Notes: a model not told the origin generated them from the letters alone. A DNA stretch of 33,577 nucleotides from Deltaproteobacteria bacterium (GCA_003647275.1 QMMN01000025.1:1-33577); one strand, 5' to 3'. Shown: positions 6,656 through 16,153, counted from the first letter of the stretch. Numbers and translations: made by a program.

Positions 6656-8128
6656 ATGAATATTATGAAGCCAGGAAAGAAAAGGCTTTTCGATGTCCTT
6701 GGGTTTGGCGTCGTATTGATTTGGCTTGTCATGATGGGGGTGTTGGTAAAAAATTTTTATTTTAAGCCAGCACCTGTAACCCTTGCAACATCTCAGGTAC
6801 GTCCCTCTCTTGAGGAAGGCGAAACATGGATGGCGATCTATCATGATTATAACAAGATTGGATTTGTGCGGTCACGGATCATAAAAAGGTCGGATGGTTA
6901 CATCGTTTTGGAAAGCGTACTGATGAATCTGCGCGCTATGGGTGAAGTTCACAGAGTCTCCACTGAAATTATAGGGCACCTCAACCAGGATGCATCTTTA
7001 CGATCCTTTGTGTTTCAGCTGAATTCTGGCATGGTTCGTTTTGAGGCCCGGGGTAGGGTTGAGGGCCAGTATCTGGTTCTGAATACAGGGTTTGGTGGTG
7101 AAACAAGAAAATCGAAGATTCTGCTCCAGGAGAAGCCTATCTTGTCGGCTGGCATATGGCCTCATCTTTTAAAAAAAGGATTGATCGTTGGTACTCGCTA
7201 TCGGTTCAGTGTTTTTGATCCGTCTATCATGGCCCAGAGGCCCGTGGAGGTCAGTGTGGTCGCCCGGGAAACAGTTGTTTTGGACGGCAGGACGTGGGAA
7301 GCCTTTAAGGTCAAAACCACGTTCGCGGGACTGGAGGTCTTTTCCTGGATTGGACCCAATGGGGAACGCTTAAAGGAAGAAGGTCTCATGGGGCTTCGAC
7401 TGGTCAAGACCACGGAGGATCAGGCCCGTTCAGGGATTGAATCTGATCCCGAGCTCGACATGGCAGAAGCAGCATCGATTCCGTCCAACAGGATTTTGGC
7501 AGAACCCTCAAATCTGGTCTACCTGAAAATTCGGCTTGAAGGGATTAATCCTGAAGGCCTTGACCTCGATACAGGGCGCCAACGCCTTACAGGCTCTGTA
7601 CTGGAAATTGTCCTTGATTCTGAACTTACACGATTGTACAAAAAGGCTCAAATGGCGCCTTACCTGAAGGCCAGCTCTTGGATTCAAAGTGATCACCCAA
7701 CGATCATGTCCTTGGCTGACAAGATTGTAGGCCAGGCCAAAGAAGATGAAGCAAAAGCCCGCCGTATCCTAAATTGGGTTTACAAGTCCGTTGATAAGCG
7801 TGCCACTGTTTCTATTCCCAATGCCTTGGATACGCTCAAAGCCAAGGCTGGGGACTGCAATGAGCATGCAGTGCTTTTTGCTGCCCTTCTGCGGGCTGCC
7901 GGGATTCCTGCCAAGGTCTGTATTGGTTTGGTTTACACACGTGGCCGGTTCTACTATCATGCTTGGAATGAGGTCTTTCTGGGACAGTGGACAACGGCGG
8001 ACGCATTGATGGGACAAATGCCGGCCGATGTGACCCACATTAAGTTCATTGAAGGAGGCCTGGATCGCCAGGCAGAGATGGTGCGGGTCATCGGGCGGGT
8101 TAAGCTGACGGTGCTTGAGGCGCGATAG
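6656..8128 (+). CDS. Membrane-anchored transglutaminase-like protein
   Basis: The 490-residue protein has one N-terminal membrane segment (about residues 14-34, 'LGFGVVLIWLVMMGVLV') and a large extracytoplasmic part. The transglutaminase-like core is at residues 380-460, with the full catalytic triad: Cys401 (AGDCNEHA), His435 (YYHAWNEV) and Asp449 (TTADAL). Residues 50-290 form a beta-rich region of the kind often placed before this domain in bacteria. Family knowledge: bacterial members act as cysteine proteases or peptide-modifying enzymes at the cell surface, and few have known substrates. An ABC ATPase gene follows 90 bases downstream on the same strand. The start has no strong ribosome binding site; an ATG at 6665 is an alternative. 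Confidence 0.85.
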   Translation: MNIMKPGKKRLFDVLGFGVVLIWLVMMGVLVKNFYFKPAPVTLATSQVRPSLEEGETWMAIYHDYNKIGFVRSRIIKRSDGYIVLESVLMNLRAMGEVHRVSTEIIGHLNQDASLRSFVFQLNSGMVRFEARGRVEGQYLVLNTGFGGETRKSKILLQEKPILSAGIWPHLLKKGLIVGTRYRFSVFDPSIMAQRPVEVSVVARETVVLDGRTWEAFKVKTTFAGLEVFSWIGPNGERLKEEGLMGLRLVKTTEDQARSGIESDPELDMAEAASIPSNRILAEPSNLVYLKIRLEGINPEGLDLDTGRQRLTGSVLEIVLDSELTRLYKKAQMAPYLKASSWIQSDHPTIMSLADKIVGQAKEDEAKARRILNWVYKSVDKRATVSIPNALDTLKAKAGDCNEHAVLFAALLRAAGIPAKVCIGLVYTRGRFYYHAWNEVFLGQWTTADALMGQMPADVTHIKFIEGGLDRQAEMVRVIGRVKLTVLEAR

Positions 8129-8218
8129 CCGCAAAGCGCAAAGCGCGTAGCGCATAGCCGTTCTTGTCCTTTGCCCTCTGCGCCATGCGCTATGCTCTAT
8201 GCGCCCTCGAATAACGAA
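8129..8218. repeat. GCGCATAGC-rich intergenic hairpin repeat
   Basis: The gap between the transglutaminase-like and ABC genes is made of short related words (GCAAAGCGC, GCGTAGCGC, GCGCATAG) followed by their complements (CGCCATGCGC, TATGCTCTATGCGC). GCGCATAG at 8150-8157 pairs with CTATGCGC at 8197-8204. It folds into a long imperfect hairpin and looks like a dispersed intergenic repeat. It also keeps the ABC frame open upstream, which is why longer starts appear there. Confidence 0.5.
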
Positions 8219-8953
8219 ATGATCAGTCTGATACACCTGACAAAGCGTTTTGGCAGGCTCACTGCTGTTGATAACGTGAACCTGGAGATTCCAGCAGGTG
8301 AAATCTTTGGCTTCCTGGGGCCCAACGGAGCCGGAAAGACCACAACCATTAAGATGATTGCCGGTATCTTAGAGCCCACAGAGGGCACCATTGTTATCGA
8401 TGGTAAGAATTTAGCTGAAGATCCAGTGGGAGCCAAACAGGTGACCGGCTTCATTCCGGACCGGGCATTCCTTTACGAAAAACTTTCTGGCATTGAGTTT
8501 CTTCAGTTTGTAGCATCGCTCTATGGTATGGACGGGCACCGTTCAGAAGCAAGAATAAGAGAACTCCTGGCCCTGTTTGAGATGGACCACTGGGGCGGAG
8601 ATCTGATTGAAAGTTACTCCCACGGCATGAAGCAACGGTTGGTTATGTCAGCGGCTCTCATTCACGAGCCGAAGGTGATTGTGGTCGATGAACCCATGGT
8701 GGGATTGGATCCAAAAGGCGCAAGGCTCGTGAAGACCATCTTTAAATCCCTTGCCAGCAATGGTGTGAGCATTTTTATGTCTACACATACCCTTGCCGCT
8801 GCCGAAGAGGTGTGTCATCGTATAGGGATTATACACGAAGGTCGCCTGATTGCCCTCGGAACTGCCTCTGAACTCAGAGAAAAAGCGGGTGCCAAGGCGT
8901 ATAACCTTGAGGCTGTGTTCTTGAAACTGACCGAAGATGCTCAGGATGCATGA
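8219..8953 (+). CDS. ABC transporter ATP-binding protein (ABC-2 exporter type), orphan
   Basis: The 244-residue protein is a cytoplasmic ATPase subunit. The Walker A motif GPNGAGKT is at residues 34-41, the signature YSHGMKQR at 133-140 (SHGMK form common in ABC-2 exporters), Walker B VIVVDEP with GLDP at 153-165, and the H-loop His at 190 (STHT). The ATG at 8219 begins at the conserved first strand; longer starts fall inside the intergenic repeat. In related gene sets an ABC-2 permease gene follows directly, but here the next gene, nusB, is on the opposite strand and no permease frame is visible. Its partner must be encoded elsewhere or has been lost. Pairing with the upstream transglutaminase-like gene suggests a shared surface or secretion role, by inference. 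Confidence 0.9.
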   Translation: MISLIHLTKRFGRLTAVDNVNLEIPAGEIFGFLGPNGAGKTTTIKMIAGILEPTEGTIVIDGKNLAEDPVGAKQVTGFIPDRAFLYEKLSGIEFLQFVASLYGMDGHRSEARIRELLALFEMDHWGGDLIESYSHGMKQRLVMSAALIHEPKVIVVDEPMVGLDPKGARLVKTIFKSLASNGVSIFMSTHTLAAAEEVCHRIGIIHEGRLIALGTASELREKAGAKAYNLEAVFLKLTEDAQDA

Positions 8954-9054
8954 TACCGAAACCGGTGAGCGGACAGGCTAGTGGGCCTGCTTTACAATTT
9001 GTGGTTGGCCGGGGGGACAGGGTGACCGGCCTGCTTCGCGGGCTGCAGGGCGCT

Positions 9055-9477
9055 TCAATGAAGGCGTTTTTCCTTTTCCAGGGCGTTTCGGATACTGTCC
9101 AGGATACCATTAATGAAGCCACCGGATTCTTCAGTGCCGAACTTCTTTCCGATATCTATGGCTTCGTTGATGGAGACTTTGGGTGGGATATCATTGCAGT
9201 ATAGGAGTTCATAAACAGCGATCCTGATAATGTTACGATCGACACGGGACATGCGGCTAATCTTCCAGTTTTCTGAAAAACGTTCAATTAAGGTGTCAAT
9301 CTCGTGTTGAGATTTCTTTACGCCTTCGACCAGTCGAAGAAAAAAAGGCCTCACATTCTCCGGAACTTTGAAATGGTTACAGAATAACTCATCCGCCTCC
9401 GATGCGTTATCTCGGTTCATCTCGATCTGAAAAAGAAACTGCATGGCAAACTCTCTTGAGCGCCTTCGACTTCCCAT
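9055..9477 (-). CDS. nusB: Transcription antitermination protein NusB
   Basis: The 140-residue all-helical protein has the usual NusB length and pattern: N-terminal 'RRRSREFAMQFLFQIEMN', central 'DTLIERFSENWKISRMSRVDRNIIRIAVYELL', and 'PPKVSINEAIDIGKKFGTEESGGFINGILD'. With NusE (S10) it binds boxA RNA and supports antitermination of rRNA operons. It is the last gene of the riboflavin cluster, a pairing (ribH-nusB) found across many bacteria. The 100 bases between its stop and the ABC gene end hold GC-rich sequence and no gene. Confidence 0.95.
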   Translation of the reverse strand: MGSRRRSREFAMQFLFQIEMNRDNASEADELFCNHFKVPENVRPFFLRLVEGVKKSQHEIDTLIERFSENWKISRMSRVDRNIIRIAVYELLYCNDIPPKVSINEAIDIGKKFGTEESGGFINGILDSIRNALEKEKRLH

Positions 9478-9566
9478 GATGGCTCAGAATTTCTAAGATT
9501 TGTCAAAAGCTGGCTTTACAGGAAGCCAATATTTTCACAATGCTCCATAACTTCAACGGGCGAGGG

Positions 9567-10040
9567 CTAAATCTTATCGACAGATTCAACCAAATTGGCC
9601 ATCTCCATGGCTGCCATAGCTGCAGCCCAACCCTTATTTCCAGCCTTTGTGCCAGCTCTTTCTATGGCCTGCTCTAAGGTGTCTGTCGTGACCACACCAA
9701 AGATGACTGGAACCCCTGATTCGAGTCCAACCAAGGCAATGCCTTTTGAAACCTCGGCGCTGACATATTCAAAATGGGGTGTAGAACCCCGGATCACAGC
9801 CCCCAGACAGATAATGGCATGATATTTTGCCTTTTGGGCCATTTTTTTTGCCATGAGAGGGATTTCAAAGGAGCCAGGCACCTTCACGATGTCGATGTCT
9901 TCATCACGCGCCCCGTGACGAGAAAGGGCGTCTATGGCCCCGCTCAGAAGTCGATCGCCGATAAAGTCATTAAAGCGACTCAAAACCACAGCGAATTTTT
10001 TCCCCTCAGCAGAGATCTTTCCCTCATACACATTTGGCAT
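9567..10040 (-). CDS. ribH: 6,7-dimethyl-8-ribityllumazine synthase
   Basis: The 157-residue protein condenses 5-amino-6-ribitylaminouracil with 3,4-dihydroxy-2-butanone 4-phosphate, the step before riboflavin. Family motifs are present: '[15 protein letters not shown]' with the substrate-stacking Phe, '[15 protein letters not shown]', and '[14 protein letters not shown]' carrying the catalytic His, followed by '[17 protein letters not shown]'. Length is normal. The ATG at 10040 has a good AAGGAGG site, and the gene follows ribBA by 12 bases. Confidence 0.96.
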   Translation of the reverse strand: MPNVYEGKISAEGKKFAVVLSRFNDFIGDRLLSGAIDALSRHGARDEDIDIVKVPGSFEIPLMAKKMAQKAKYHAIICLGAVIRGSTPHFEYVSAEVSKGIALVGLESGVPVIFGVVTTDTLEQAIERAGTKAGNKGWAAAMAAMEMANLVESVDKI

Positions 10041-10052
10041 GGTGGTTCCTCC

Positions 10053-11267
10053 TTAGCGTCTGGCGTCGAGTTTCAACAGATGCCCCATCTTTACTTTCTT
10101 GCAGTTGAGATACCGTTCATTATACGCATTGGGCATTATTTCAATGGGCACTTGTTCGACAATGCTCAATCCATAACCTTCAAGGCCCACGATTTTTTTG
10201 GGATTGTTGGTTATAAGACGCATCTTTCGTACACCTAAATGCACCAGTATTTGAGCGCCAATGCCGTAACTCCTCAAATCAGGCTGGAACCCGAGAATCG
10301 TATTGGCCTCCACTGTATCATGGCCCTGATCTTGTAAGGCATAGGCCTTCATCTTGTTGAGCAGACCGATACCTCGGCCTTCCTGTCGGATGTAAAGAAG
10401 AACACCCACACCTTCTTGATCGATCATCTTCATGGCAGCGTGAAGTTGTTCTCCGCAGTCGCACCGCATGGATGCAAATACATCACCGGTGAGACATTCC
10501 GAATGAACACGCACCAGGACCGGCTTGGCAGAATCAATTTCTCCCTTGACCAGGGCAATATGCAGCAAGTCATCCACATCGTTTTCATAGACGGTGGTTT
10601 TAAAATTACCTGCGACACTGGTCGGAATGACTGTGGTGGCAACAGGATGGACAAAACACTCGGTTCGGAGTCGGTATTCGATCAGGTCTGCGATGGTGCA
10701 GATTCCGATATGATGCTTTTCTGAGAATTTTTTCAGATCAGGCATCCTGGACATTGTGCCATCTTCGTTCATGATCTCACAGATCACCCCCGCTGGCTTC
10801 AAGCCGGCAAGGCGCGCTAAGTCGACAGATCCCTCTGTCTGTCCGGAGCGAACAATAACGCCGCCCTTTCGTGCACGAAGCGGAAATACATGGCCAGGCC
10901 GCACCAGATCAGATGGTTTGGCATCATCTGCTATCGCAGCCAGAATCGTTGTCGCCCTGTCAGCGGCCGAGATCCCCGTGGTCACACCGTGTCGGGCCTC
11001 TATGGATACGGTAAAGGCGGTCTGGTAGCGTGAGGTATTGTTCTCCACCATGGGAGGCAAGTCCAGGGCTTTTATTTTTTCCGGGGTCAGAGATAGACAG
11101 ATCAACCCCCTGCCATATTTTGCCATGAAATTGATCGCTTCAGGTGTCACCTTTTCGGCGGCCATGGTCAGGTCCCCTTCATTTTCCCGGTCCTCGTCAT
11201 CTACGAGAATGACCATTTTGCCCTGCCTGATCTCTTCTATGGCTTGTTCTACGGTTAAGCGTGGCAT
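10053..11267 (-). CDS. ribBA: Bifunctional DHBP synthase / GTP cyclohydrolase II
   Basis: The 404-residue protein supplies both branches of riboflavin synthesis. The N-terminal half (about 1-200) is 3,4-dihydroxy-2-butanone 4-phosphate synthase, with acidic metal site [11 protein letters not shown] and '[10 protein letters not shown]'. The C-terminal half is GTP cyclohydrolase II, with zinc ligands in [19 protein letters not shown] and 'RQEGRGIGL'. Both halves look intact; some relatives have a degenerate second half, not seen here. The ATG at 11267 has AAGGAGA upstream. About 137 bases separate it from ribE. Confidence 0.96.
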   Translation of the reverse strand: MPRLTVEQAIEEIRQGKMVILVDDEDRENEGDLTMAAEKVTPEAINFMAKYGRGLICLSLTPEKIKALDLPPMVENNTSRYQTAFTVSIEARHGVTTGISAADRATTILAAIADDAKPSDLVRPGHVFPLRARKGGVIVRSGQTEGSVDLARLAGLKPAGVICEIMNEDGTMSRMPDLKKFSEKHHIGICTIADLIEYRLRTECFVHPVATTVIPTSVAGNFKTTVYENDVDDLLHIALVKGEIDSAKPVLVRVHSECLTGDVFASMRCDCGEQLHAAMKMIDQEGVGVLLYIRQEGRGIGLLNKMKAYALQDQGHDTVEANTILGFQPDLRSYGIGAQILVHLGVRKMRLITNNPKKIVGLEGYGLSIVEQVPIEIMPNAYNERYLNCKKVKMGHLLKLDARR

Positions 11268-11404
11268 TCTATTCTCCTTGGTTTCCAGTATTTAAAATGC
11301 AGTTATCGTTTTTCAGAAAAAGATATTGAGGCAATGATACAAGCTGTTGCCCAAATAGCTGAAGAGGCTATTTTTGGCAAACAATATTATGCTCTCATTC
11401 GTAA

Positions 11405-12073
11405 TTACATAAATCCTGTCTTTGTGAGCAAAGTTTCGTCAATGGATGAAACCCCCCGCTTTGTCTGGGTATCTCCATCTGTGGCAAAGTGTTGGGTGAA
11501 GCGCTCTACATATTTGCCTATCATATCCGTTTCAATGTTGACCGGATCACCCACTATTTTGAAGCCCAAGGTGGTTATGTTCGCTGTATGAGGAATGATG
11601 CTAACTTCAAAAGCGTTCCTCTTGCAAGTATTGACGGTCAGACTGATGCCGTCAACAGCAACAGAGCCTTTTTGAACAATGTACCGGGAAATGTCTTCCG
11701 GTACCCCGAAGGTAAAAAGCATGGCATTGGCTATGGGCTGCTTGGCCTTCACAATGCCAACACCATCAACGTGTCCGGTGACCAGGTGTCCGCCAAGACG
11801 ATCACTGAGACGCAATGCTCGTTCTAAGTTCACCCTGTCTCCCACCTTTATGTGGCCCAGGGTCGTCTTTGAGAGTGTCTCAGGCGCTACGTCGACTTTA
11901 AAGATATTGTTTTGAAAATCGACCACGGTCAGACAGGCCCCGCTCACAGCAATGCTATCACCTACCGGGATTTTGTCCACATGAAAGTCGACCTGGATAC
12001 CCATGCGTACGCCACCTGCTGCGCGTGTCAGCGATTTAACCGTTCCAAGGCCCTCTATAATGCCGGTAAACAT
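11405..12073 (-). CDS. ribE: Riboflavin synthase alpha chain
   Basis: The 222-residue protein dismutates two lumazine molecules to riboflavin. It shows the two-fold repeated barrel: the first begins with the canonical 'MFTGIIEGLGTV', the second has 'GHLVTGHVDGVG' followed by 'VAVDGISLTVN'. The frame also has a GTG at 12109 overlapping the ribD stop (GTGA), but the ATG at 12073 gives the conserved N-terminus and has GGGAG about 10 bases upstream. The C-terminus continues some 25 residues beyond the usual 'IGKYVERF' end with a low-complexity tail. Confidence 0.95.
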   Translation of the reverse strand: MFTGIIEGLGTVKSLTRAAGGVRMGIQVDFHVDKIPVGDSIAVSGACLTVVDFQNNIFKVDVAPETLSKTTLGHIKVGDRVNLERALRLSDRLGGHLVTGHVDGVGIVKAKQPIANAMLFTFGVPEDISRYIVQKGSVAVDGISLTVNTCKRNAFEVSIIPHTANITTLGFKIVGDPVNIETDMIGKYVERFTQHFATDGDTQTKRGVSSIDETLLTKTGFM

Positions 12074-12105
12074 GGCGTGTTCTCTCCCTTGCAAGTGCCT
12101 AAAGT

Positions 12106-13206
12106 TCACTCTTGATGTTTCAGATACCCTTCGATCATTACGTCATCAGCAAATCGATGAACCGAGATGTCTTTTAGGCTCAAGCTTTCTTTCATGAGAT
12201 TAACCCCCGGGCCGGCACAAACAGGGACCCCGTCGTCCCCACCGTAAATCTTTGGGGCATAAAACATGTAAATCTTGTCCACAATGTGCGCCCTTAAGGC
12301 TGAACCATTAATGCGACTTCCCCCCTCGATCAGGAGGCTGGTAATGCCCATCCTGCCCAACTCGCTTACAAGGGCGGTGAGATCAATTTGCCCTCTGTCG
12401 TCGTCCAAAGCAAGAAAACGCACACCTGGCTTTTCCAGGATTCTTTTCTTTTCGGCCGGGGCCGAACGACCAGTCACAATTAAGGTATCAGAATCTGAAC
12501 CAAGATGCAACAGCCTGGCATCCGGAGATATTGATAGATGTGTGTCGAGCACAATCCGCAGGGGATCTGATCCCCTGCGGCCCTCAAGACGGGTGGTCAG
12601 CCGTGGGTTATCCTTAACGACCGTTCCAATGCCTACCATGATTGCGTCAACTGTATGACGGAGCTCATGGACGAATTGTCTTGAAAGGGGATTGGTGATC
12701 CACTTGGAGTCGCCCGTGCGCGTTGCAATGCGACCGTCAAGAGTCGTCGCACATTTTAAGATGACAAAGGGCAGAGAGGTGGTGACATATTTGATGAAAA
12801 TCTCATTGAGACGGCGACACGCATCTTCACAGACGCCAACCGACACATCCAGGCCCTGACTTTTCAAAAAAGCGAGCCCGCCACCTGTCACTCGCGGATT
12901 GGGGTCTTTCATTCCTGCTACGACACGTTTAATACCACTTTTGAGGATTGCCTGCGTACACGGCGGGGTTCGGCCTTTGTGATTGCATGGCTCCAGCGTC
13001 ACGTAGAGTGTGGCTCCCCTGGCTTTGTCCCCAGCCTCTTTAAGTGCATGAATTTCGGCATGGGGGCCGCCTGCGGCTTGATGAAAACCTTTTCCCACAA
13101 CGTTGTTGTCCTTGACAATAACCGCGCCCACCATAGGGTTAGGGGAGGTCCAACCACGACCCTGTTCGGCCAGCACAAGGGCCATTTTCATGTAAGCTTC
13201 GTCCAC
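12106..13206 (-). CDS. ribD: Bifunctional riboflavin deaminase-reductase
   Basis: The protein of about 366 residues carries out the deamination and side-chain reduction steps after GTP cyclohydrolase II. The N-terminal deaminase has the zinc site HAEIHAL and PCNHKGRTPPC. The C-terminal reductase starts at 'PFVILKCATTLDGRIAT' and includes 'LIEGGSRINGSAL'. Start choice is uncertain: TTG at 13215, GTG at 13206 and ATG at 13191 are in frame; the GTG is used because AAAGG lies about 12 bases before it. It is the first gene of the rib unit, right after a terminator at 13235-13258. No FMN riboswitch (RFN element) could be seen upstream. Confidence 0.92.
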   Translation of the reverse strand: MDEAYMKMALVLAEQGRGWTSPNPMVGAVIVKDNNVVGKGFHQAAGGPHAEIHALKEAGDKARGATLYVTLEPCNHKGRTPPCTQAILKSGIKRVVAGMKDPNPRVTGGGLAFLKSQGLDVSVGVCEDACRRLNEIFIKYVTTSLPFVILKCATTLDGRIATRTGDSKWITNPLSRQFVHELRHTVDAIMVGIGTVVKDNPRLTTRLEGRRGSDPLRIVLDTHLSISPDARLLHLGSDSDTLIVTGRSAPAEKKRILEKPGVRFLALDDDRGQIDLTALVSELGRMGITSLLIEGGSRINGSALRAHIVDKIYMFYAPKIYGGDDGVPVCAGPGVNLMKESLSLKDISVHRFADDVMIEGYLKHQE

Positions 13207-13234
13207 GATTATCAAAGACCTTTATCGGTTGGGC

Positions 13235-13258
13235 AAAAAAAGTCGAGAGGCTCGACTT
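13235..13258 (-). terminator. Rho-independent terminator between nrdR and ribD
   Basis: On the minus strand AAGTCGAG-cct-CTCGACTT is followed by seven T. The 8-bp stem is perfect. It lies just before the ribD start and would end transcripts coming from nrdR, or act as an attenuator for ribD. Confidence 0.75.
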
Positions 13259-13314
13259 CAGAAAAATAAAAAATGCAAAGTGCAAAAGTCGAGATGATTT
13301 TGTAGAACTATATT

Positions 13315-13803
13315 CTACACTTTTTTATCGGACACCCGAGACTTATCTCTGGGGGCATCGAGCAGATCCTTGAGTTCGGACATAAAGTCATTGATATCTT
13401 TGAACTCCCGGTACACCGAGGCGAACCTGACATAGGCCACATCATCCAATTCATGGAGTTTGTTCATGACCCATTCGCCTACCACTGAAGAAGGAATCTC
13501 TTTTTCTCCCATCTCCTGGAGTTCCCGCTCCAGTTCATCCACAGACCGTTCGAGGGTATTGATGCTGATGTTTCGCTTTTCGCAGGCCTTTTGTAATCCC
13601 ACAAGCACTTTGACACGATCAAAGGTCTCCCGCCTGCCATCCTTCTTGATCAGGACCAGCGGCAACTCCTCGACCCGTTCATAGGTGGTGAATCGACGGT
13701 TGCAGCCCAAACATTCACGGCGACGCCTGATCGCATTCCCTTCCTTTGTCATCCTCGAATCAATGACCTTGTTGTCCACTTTACTGCAATACGGGCATTT
13801 CAT
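13315..13803 (-). CDS. nrdR: Transcriptional repressor NrdR
   Basis: The 162-residue protein represses ribonucleotide reductase genes in response to ATP/dATP. The N-terminal zinc ribbon has Cys3, Cys6, Cys31 and Cys34, with the conserved 'VIDSR' and '[18 protein letters not shown]' between and after them. The ATP-cone follows from about residue 47 ('[19 protein letters not shown]') to 140. Length is normal. GAGG lies 7-8 bases before the ATG at 13803. A 7-bp hairpin TGTAGAA/TTCTACA (13301-13319) overlaps its stop codon and may end the message. Confidence 0.96.
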   Translation of the reverse strand: MKCPYCSKVDNKVIDSRMTKEGNAIRRRRECLGCNRRFTTYERVEELPLVLIKKDGRRETFDRVKVLVGLQKACEKRNISINTLERSVDELERELQEMGEKEIPSSVVGEWVMNKLHELDDVAYVRFASVYREFKDINDFMSELKDLLDAPRDKSRVSDKKV

Positions 13804-13881
13804 ATCTTGGCCTCAAAGCATTCGTTATTTGGGAATCATTATTCGGACACGAAGTGCATGTTGTCAAGCCGTCAGACGCAC

Positions 13882-13945
13882 CCTTGCGCTAAACCATTAT
13901 CCGATTCCCGATTCCACGGTTTGGCGCAAGGCTTCACTTTGCGCC
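13882..13945 (-). promoter_or_regulatory. Competing hairpins between dCMP deaminase and nrdR
   Basis: CCTTGCGCTAAACC (13882-13895) is complementary, with one mismatch, to GGTTTGGCGCAAGG (13918-13931). The GGCGCAA inside the second arm (13923-13929) can instead pair with TTGCGCC at 13939-13945. The two stems exclude each other. This lies directly after the deaminase stop and upstream of nrdR; it could be a 3' stability element or an attenuator. Confidence 0.4.
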
Positions 13946-13949
13946 TGAT

Positions 13950-14399
13950 TCACGCCTCATCCATATGGGTCACTTTCACCCCGGCGGCTTTCAACATTTC
14001 CTTTGCCATGGGGTCTGCATAGCCTTCCTGATATATAATCTCACAAATGCCGGCGTTGATAAGCATCTTAGAACAGATGGAGCAGGGGAGGTTGGTGCAA
14101 TAGAGGGTGGCCCCTTTGATGGATACGCCATGGTAGGCTGCTTGAATAATGACATTTTGTTCGGCATGAAGGCCTCGACATAGTTCATGTCGTTCACCAG
14201 AGGGCACCCCCAGTTCCTCACGCAGACATCCAATATCAAGACAATGAGGGAGTCCTGTGGGTGCGCCATTATAGCCGGTCGCCAGAATCCTTTTATCTCT
14301 TACCGCAATGGCCCCTACCCGGCGACGCCTGCACGTGGAGCGCCTTGACACCAAGGAGGCAATATCCATAAAATACAGTTTCCAGGAAGGACGGCTCAT
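13950..14399 (-). CDS. dCMP deaminase (ComEB-type cytidine deaminase family)
   Basis: The 149-residue protein deaminates dCMP to dUMP, feeding thymidylate synthesis. Zinc ligands and catalytic residue are visible: His78-Ala-Glu80 (HAEQN) and Cys106-x2-Cys109 (PCSIC). The canonical N-terminus '[14 protein letters not shown]' begins at the ATG 14399. The frame is open 16 codons further up inside glyA, but that part does not match the family. The gene starts 10 bases after the glyA stop, without a good ribosome binding site of its own, so it is probably translated by coupling. Its presence next to glyA and nrdR groups deoxynucleotide functions. Confidence 0.93.
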   Translation of the reverse strand: MSRPSWKLYFMDIASLVSRRSTCRRRRVGAIAVRDKRILATGYNGAPTGLPHCLDIGCLREELGVPSGERHELCRGLHAEQNVIIQAAYHGVSIKGATLYCTNLPCSICSKMLINAGICEIIYQEGYADPMAKEMLKAAGVKVTHMDEA

Positions 14400-14409
14400 A
14401 CGAGGGGAC

Positions 14410-15687
14410 TCATCTTTCCTCTTTCGGATAGAGCGGAAACTTCTCACACAAATCGTGTACCGCTTCCCTTACCCGGCGAATAACCATTTGATCCTGGGGG
14501 TGGTTTAATACTTCGGTGATAAGGGATGCGATCGCAGCCATTTCTGATTCTTTCATACCGCGTGTAGTCACCGCCGGGGTCCCGATGCGAATCCCGCTGG
14601 TGATAAAAGGGCTGCGACTTTCAAATGGAATGGTGTTCTTGTTGACAGTGATACCGGCTTCCTCCAGGGCTTTCTCGGCATCCCTTCCCGTGATCCCCAC
14701 ATCCCTGAGATCCAGCACCATGAGGTGGTTATCCGTCCCACCAGAGACGAGCTTAAAACCGGCTTCTATTAAATGATGAGCCAGAGTAGTAGCATTCGAC
14801 ACGGTTTGACGCTGATAGACCTTAAAGTCTTCTGAAAGGGCCAGTTTAAAAGCCACTGCCTTTGCAGCTATCACGTGCATCAGGGGGCCGCCTTGAATGC
14901 CTGGAAATATCTCGCTATTCAGCTTTTTACTATACGCTTCCTGCGCCAGGATAAAGCCACCTCGGGGTCCTCTCATGGTCTTGTGCGTCGTGGAGGTTAT
15001 GACATCTGCGTGAGGGACCGGCGAGGGATGCACGTTTGCTGCTATGAGCCCTGCAATATGGGCCATGTCAACCATGAGGTAGGCATTAACGGAACGGGCG
15101 ATCCTGGCAAAGGCCTCAAAATCGATGATCCTCGCATACGCACTGGCCCCGGCCACGATCATCTTTGGACGATGCTTTTGTGCAATAGCTTGAACTTCCT
15201 CGTAATCAATCATTCCGGTCTCTTTACTCACGCCGTACGAGACAACATTGAAAAATCGACCCGAAAAACTCACAGGGCTTCCATGGGAAAGGTGGCCTCC
15301 GTGTGAAAGATCCATGCCCAGAATGGTGTCCCCGGGTTTCAGAAAAGCAAAGTAGACCGCCATGTTTGCCTGAGTACCCGAGTGGGGCTGGACATTGGCG
15401 TAAGGCGTATTGAAGAGTTTTTTGGCACGTTCGATGGCCAGTTTCTCTGCGGTGTCCACATGCTGGCACCCGCCATAATAACGGCGGTCCGGATACCCTT
15501 CAGCGTATTTGTTGGTCATTACACATGCCTGGGTGGCCATGACGGCCCGACTGGTAATATTTTCTGAGGCAATTAACTCCAGCTTATACGTTTGTCGCTC
15601 CAACTCCAATTCAATGGCTCGAGCGATTTCAGGGTCGGCATGTCTAATGATTTCAAGGTCAGGCTGGAAGGGATGTTCTTTAATCAA
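14410..15687 (-). CDS. glyA: Serine hydroxymethyltransferase
   Basis: The 425-residue PLP enzyme interconverts serine and glycine with tetrahydrofolate. Hallmarks are '[12 protein letters not shown]', '[11 protein letters not shown]', '[12 protein letters not shown]' and the PLP lysine Lys236 in [12 protein letters not shown]. The longer open frame overlaps rpiB in another frame and does not match the family; a TTG at 15687 gives normal length, with GGAG 10 bases upstream, and overlaps the rpiB stop by 8 bases. The overlap with rpiB and the 10-base gap to the deaminase gene indicate one transcript. Confidence 0.95.
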   Translation of the reverse strand: MIKEHPFQPDLEIIRHADPEIARAIELELERQTYKLELIASENITSRAVMATQACVMTNKYAEGYPDRRYYGGCQHVDTAEKLAIERAKKLFNTPYANVQPHSGTQANMAVYFAFLKPGDTILGMDLSHGGHLSHGSPVSFSGRFFNVVSYGVSKETGMIDYEEVQAIAQKHRPKMIVAGASAYARIIDFEAFARIARSVNAYLMVDMAHIAGLIAANVHPSPVPHADVITSTTHKTMRGPRGGFILAQEAYSKKLNSEIFPGIQGGPLMHVIAAKAVAFKLALSEDFKVYQRQTVSNATTLAHHLIEAGFKLVSGGTDNHLMVLDLRDVGITGRDAEKALEEAGITVNKNTIPFESRSPFITSGIRIGTPAVTTRGMKESEMAAIASLITEVLNHPQDQMVIRRVREAVHDLCEKFPLYPKEER

Positions 15688-16111
15688 TGTCCATCTTCTC
15701 CACGCGGCGCTGATGGCGCCCGCCGTCGAAAGGGGTTTCAATCCAAGCATCGACCAACTGCAGGGCCAAAACATCACCGATCAGTCGGCCGCCCATGACC
15801 AGGATATTTGAGTTGTTGTGACGCCTGCTCATGATGGCCGAAAAAAGATCGTTGGCCAGCGCGGCCCTCACACCGCGAAAGCGGTTGGCAACCATACTCA
15901 TACCAAGTCCTGTCCCGCAGATCAAGATACCACGCTCAAACGTGCCATCCGAGACCTTTCGGGCGACCTTTATTCCATAGTCGGTATAGTCTACAGATTC
16001 TTCACTGTGCGTTCCGACGTCTTCGACCTCTATGCCTCGTTCATGGAGATGGGTTTTCACCTTCTCCTTCATAGAATAGCCAGCATGATCGCACCCGATG
16101 ATAATTTTCAT
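15680..16111 (-). CDS. rpiB: Ribose 5-phosphate isomerase B
   Basis: The 143-residue protein isomerises ribose 5-phosphate and ribulose 5-phosphate. Family motifs are '[13 protein letters not shown]', 'VDYTDYG', '[16 protein letters not shown]' with the active-site Cys, and '[14 protein letters not shown]'. Length is normal. It overlaps glyA and supplies ribulose 5-phosphate, the RibBA substrate, although it is transcribed as a separate unit from the rib genes. Confidence 0.95.
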   Translation of the reverse strand: MKIIIGCDHAGYSMKEKVKTHLHERGIEVEDVGTHSEESVDYTDYGIKVARKVSDGTFERGILICGTGLGMSMVANRFRGVRAALANDLFSAIMSRRHNNSNILVMGGRLIGDVLALQLVDAWIETPFDGGRHQRRVEKMDID

Positions 16112-16153
16112 GATTACGACCTACACCACCCAAGAGTCTATGTGGTTTGCGAT

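Noticed and set aside
11353-11373. AAATAGC/GCTATTT hairpin between ribE and ribBA
   Set aside because: On the transcribed strand it lacks a T run and has a weak AT-rich stem, so it is not a convincing terminator or regulator.
13207-13314. FMN riboswitch (RFN element) before ribD
   Set aside because: I looked for the conserved RFN core and found only a simple terminator hairpin and AT-rich sequence.
15688-15777. Upstream extension of glyA
   Set aside because: It overlaps rpiB in another frame and does not match the family N-terminus; the TTG at 15687 gives normal length.
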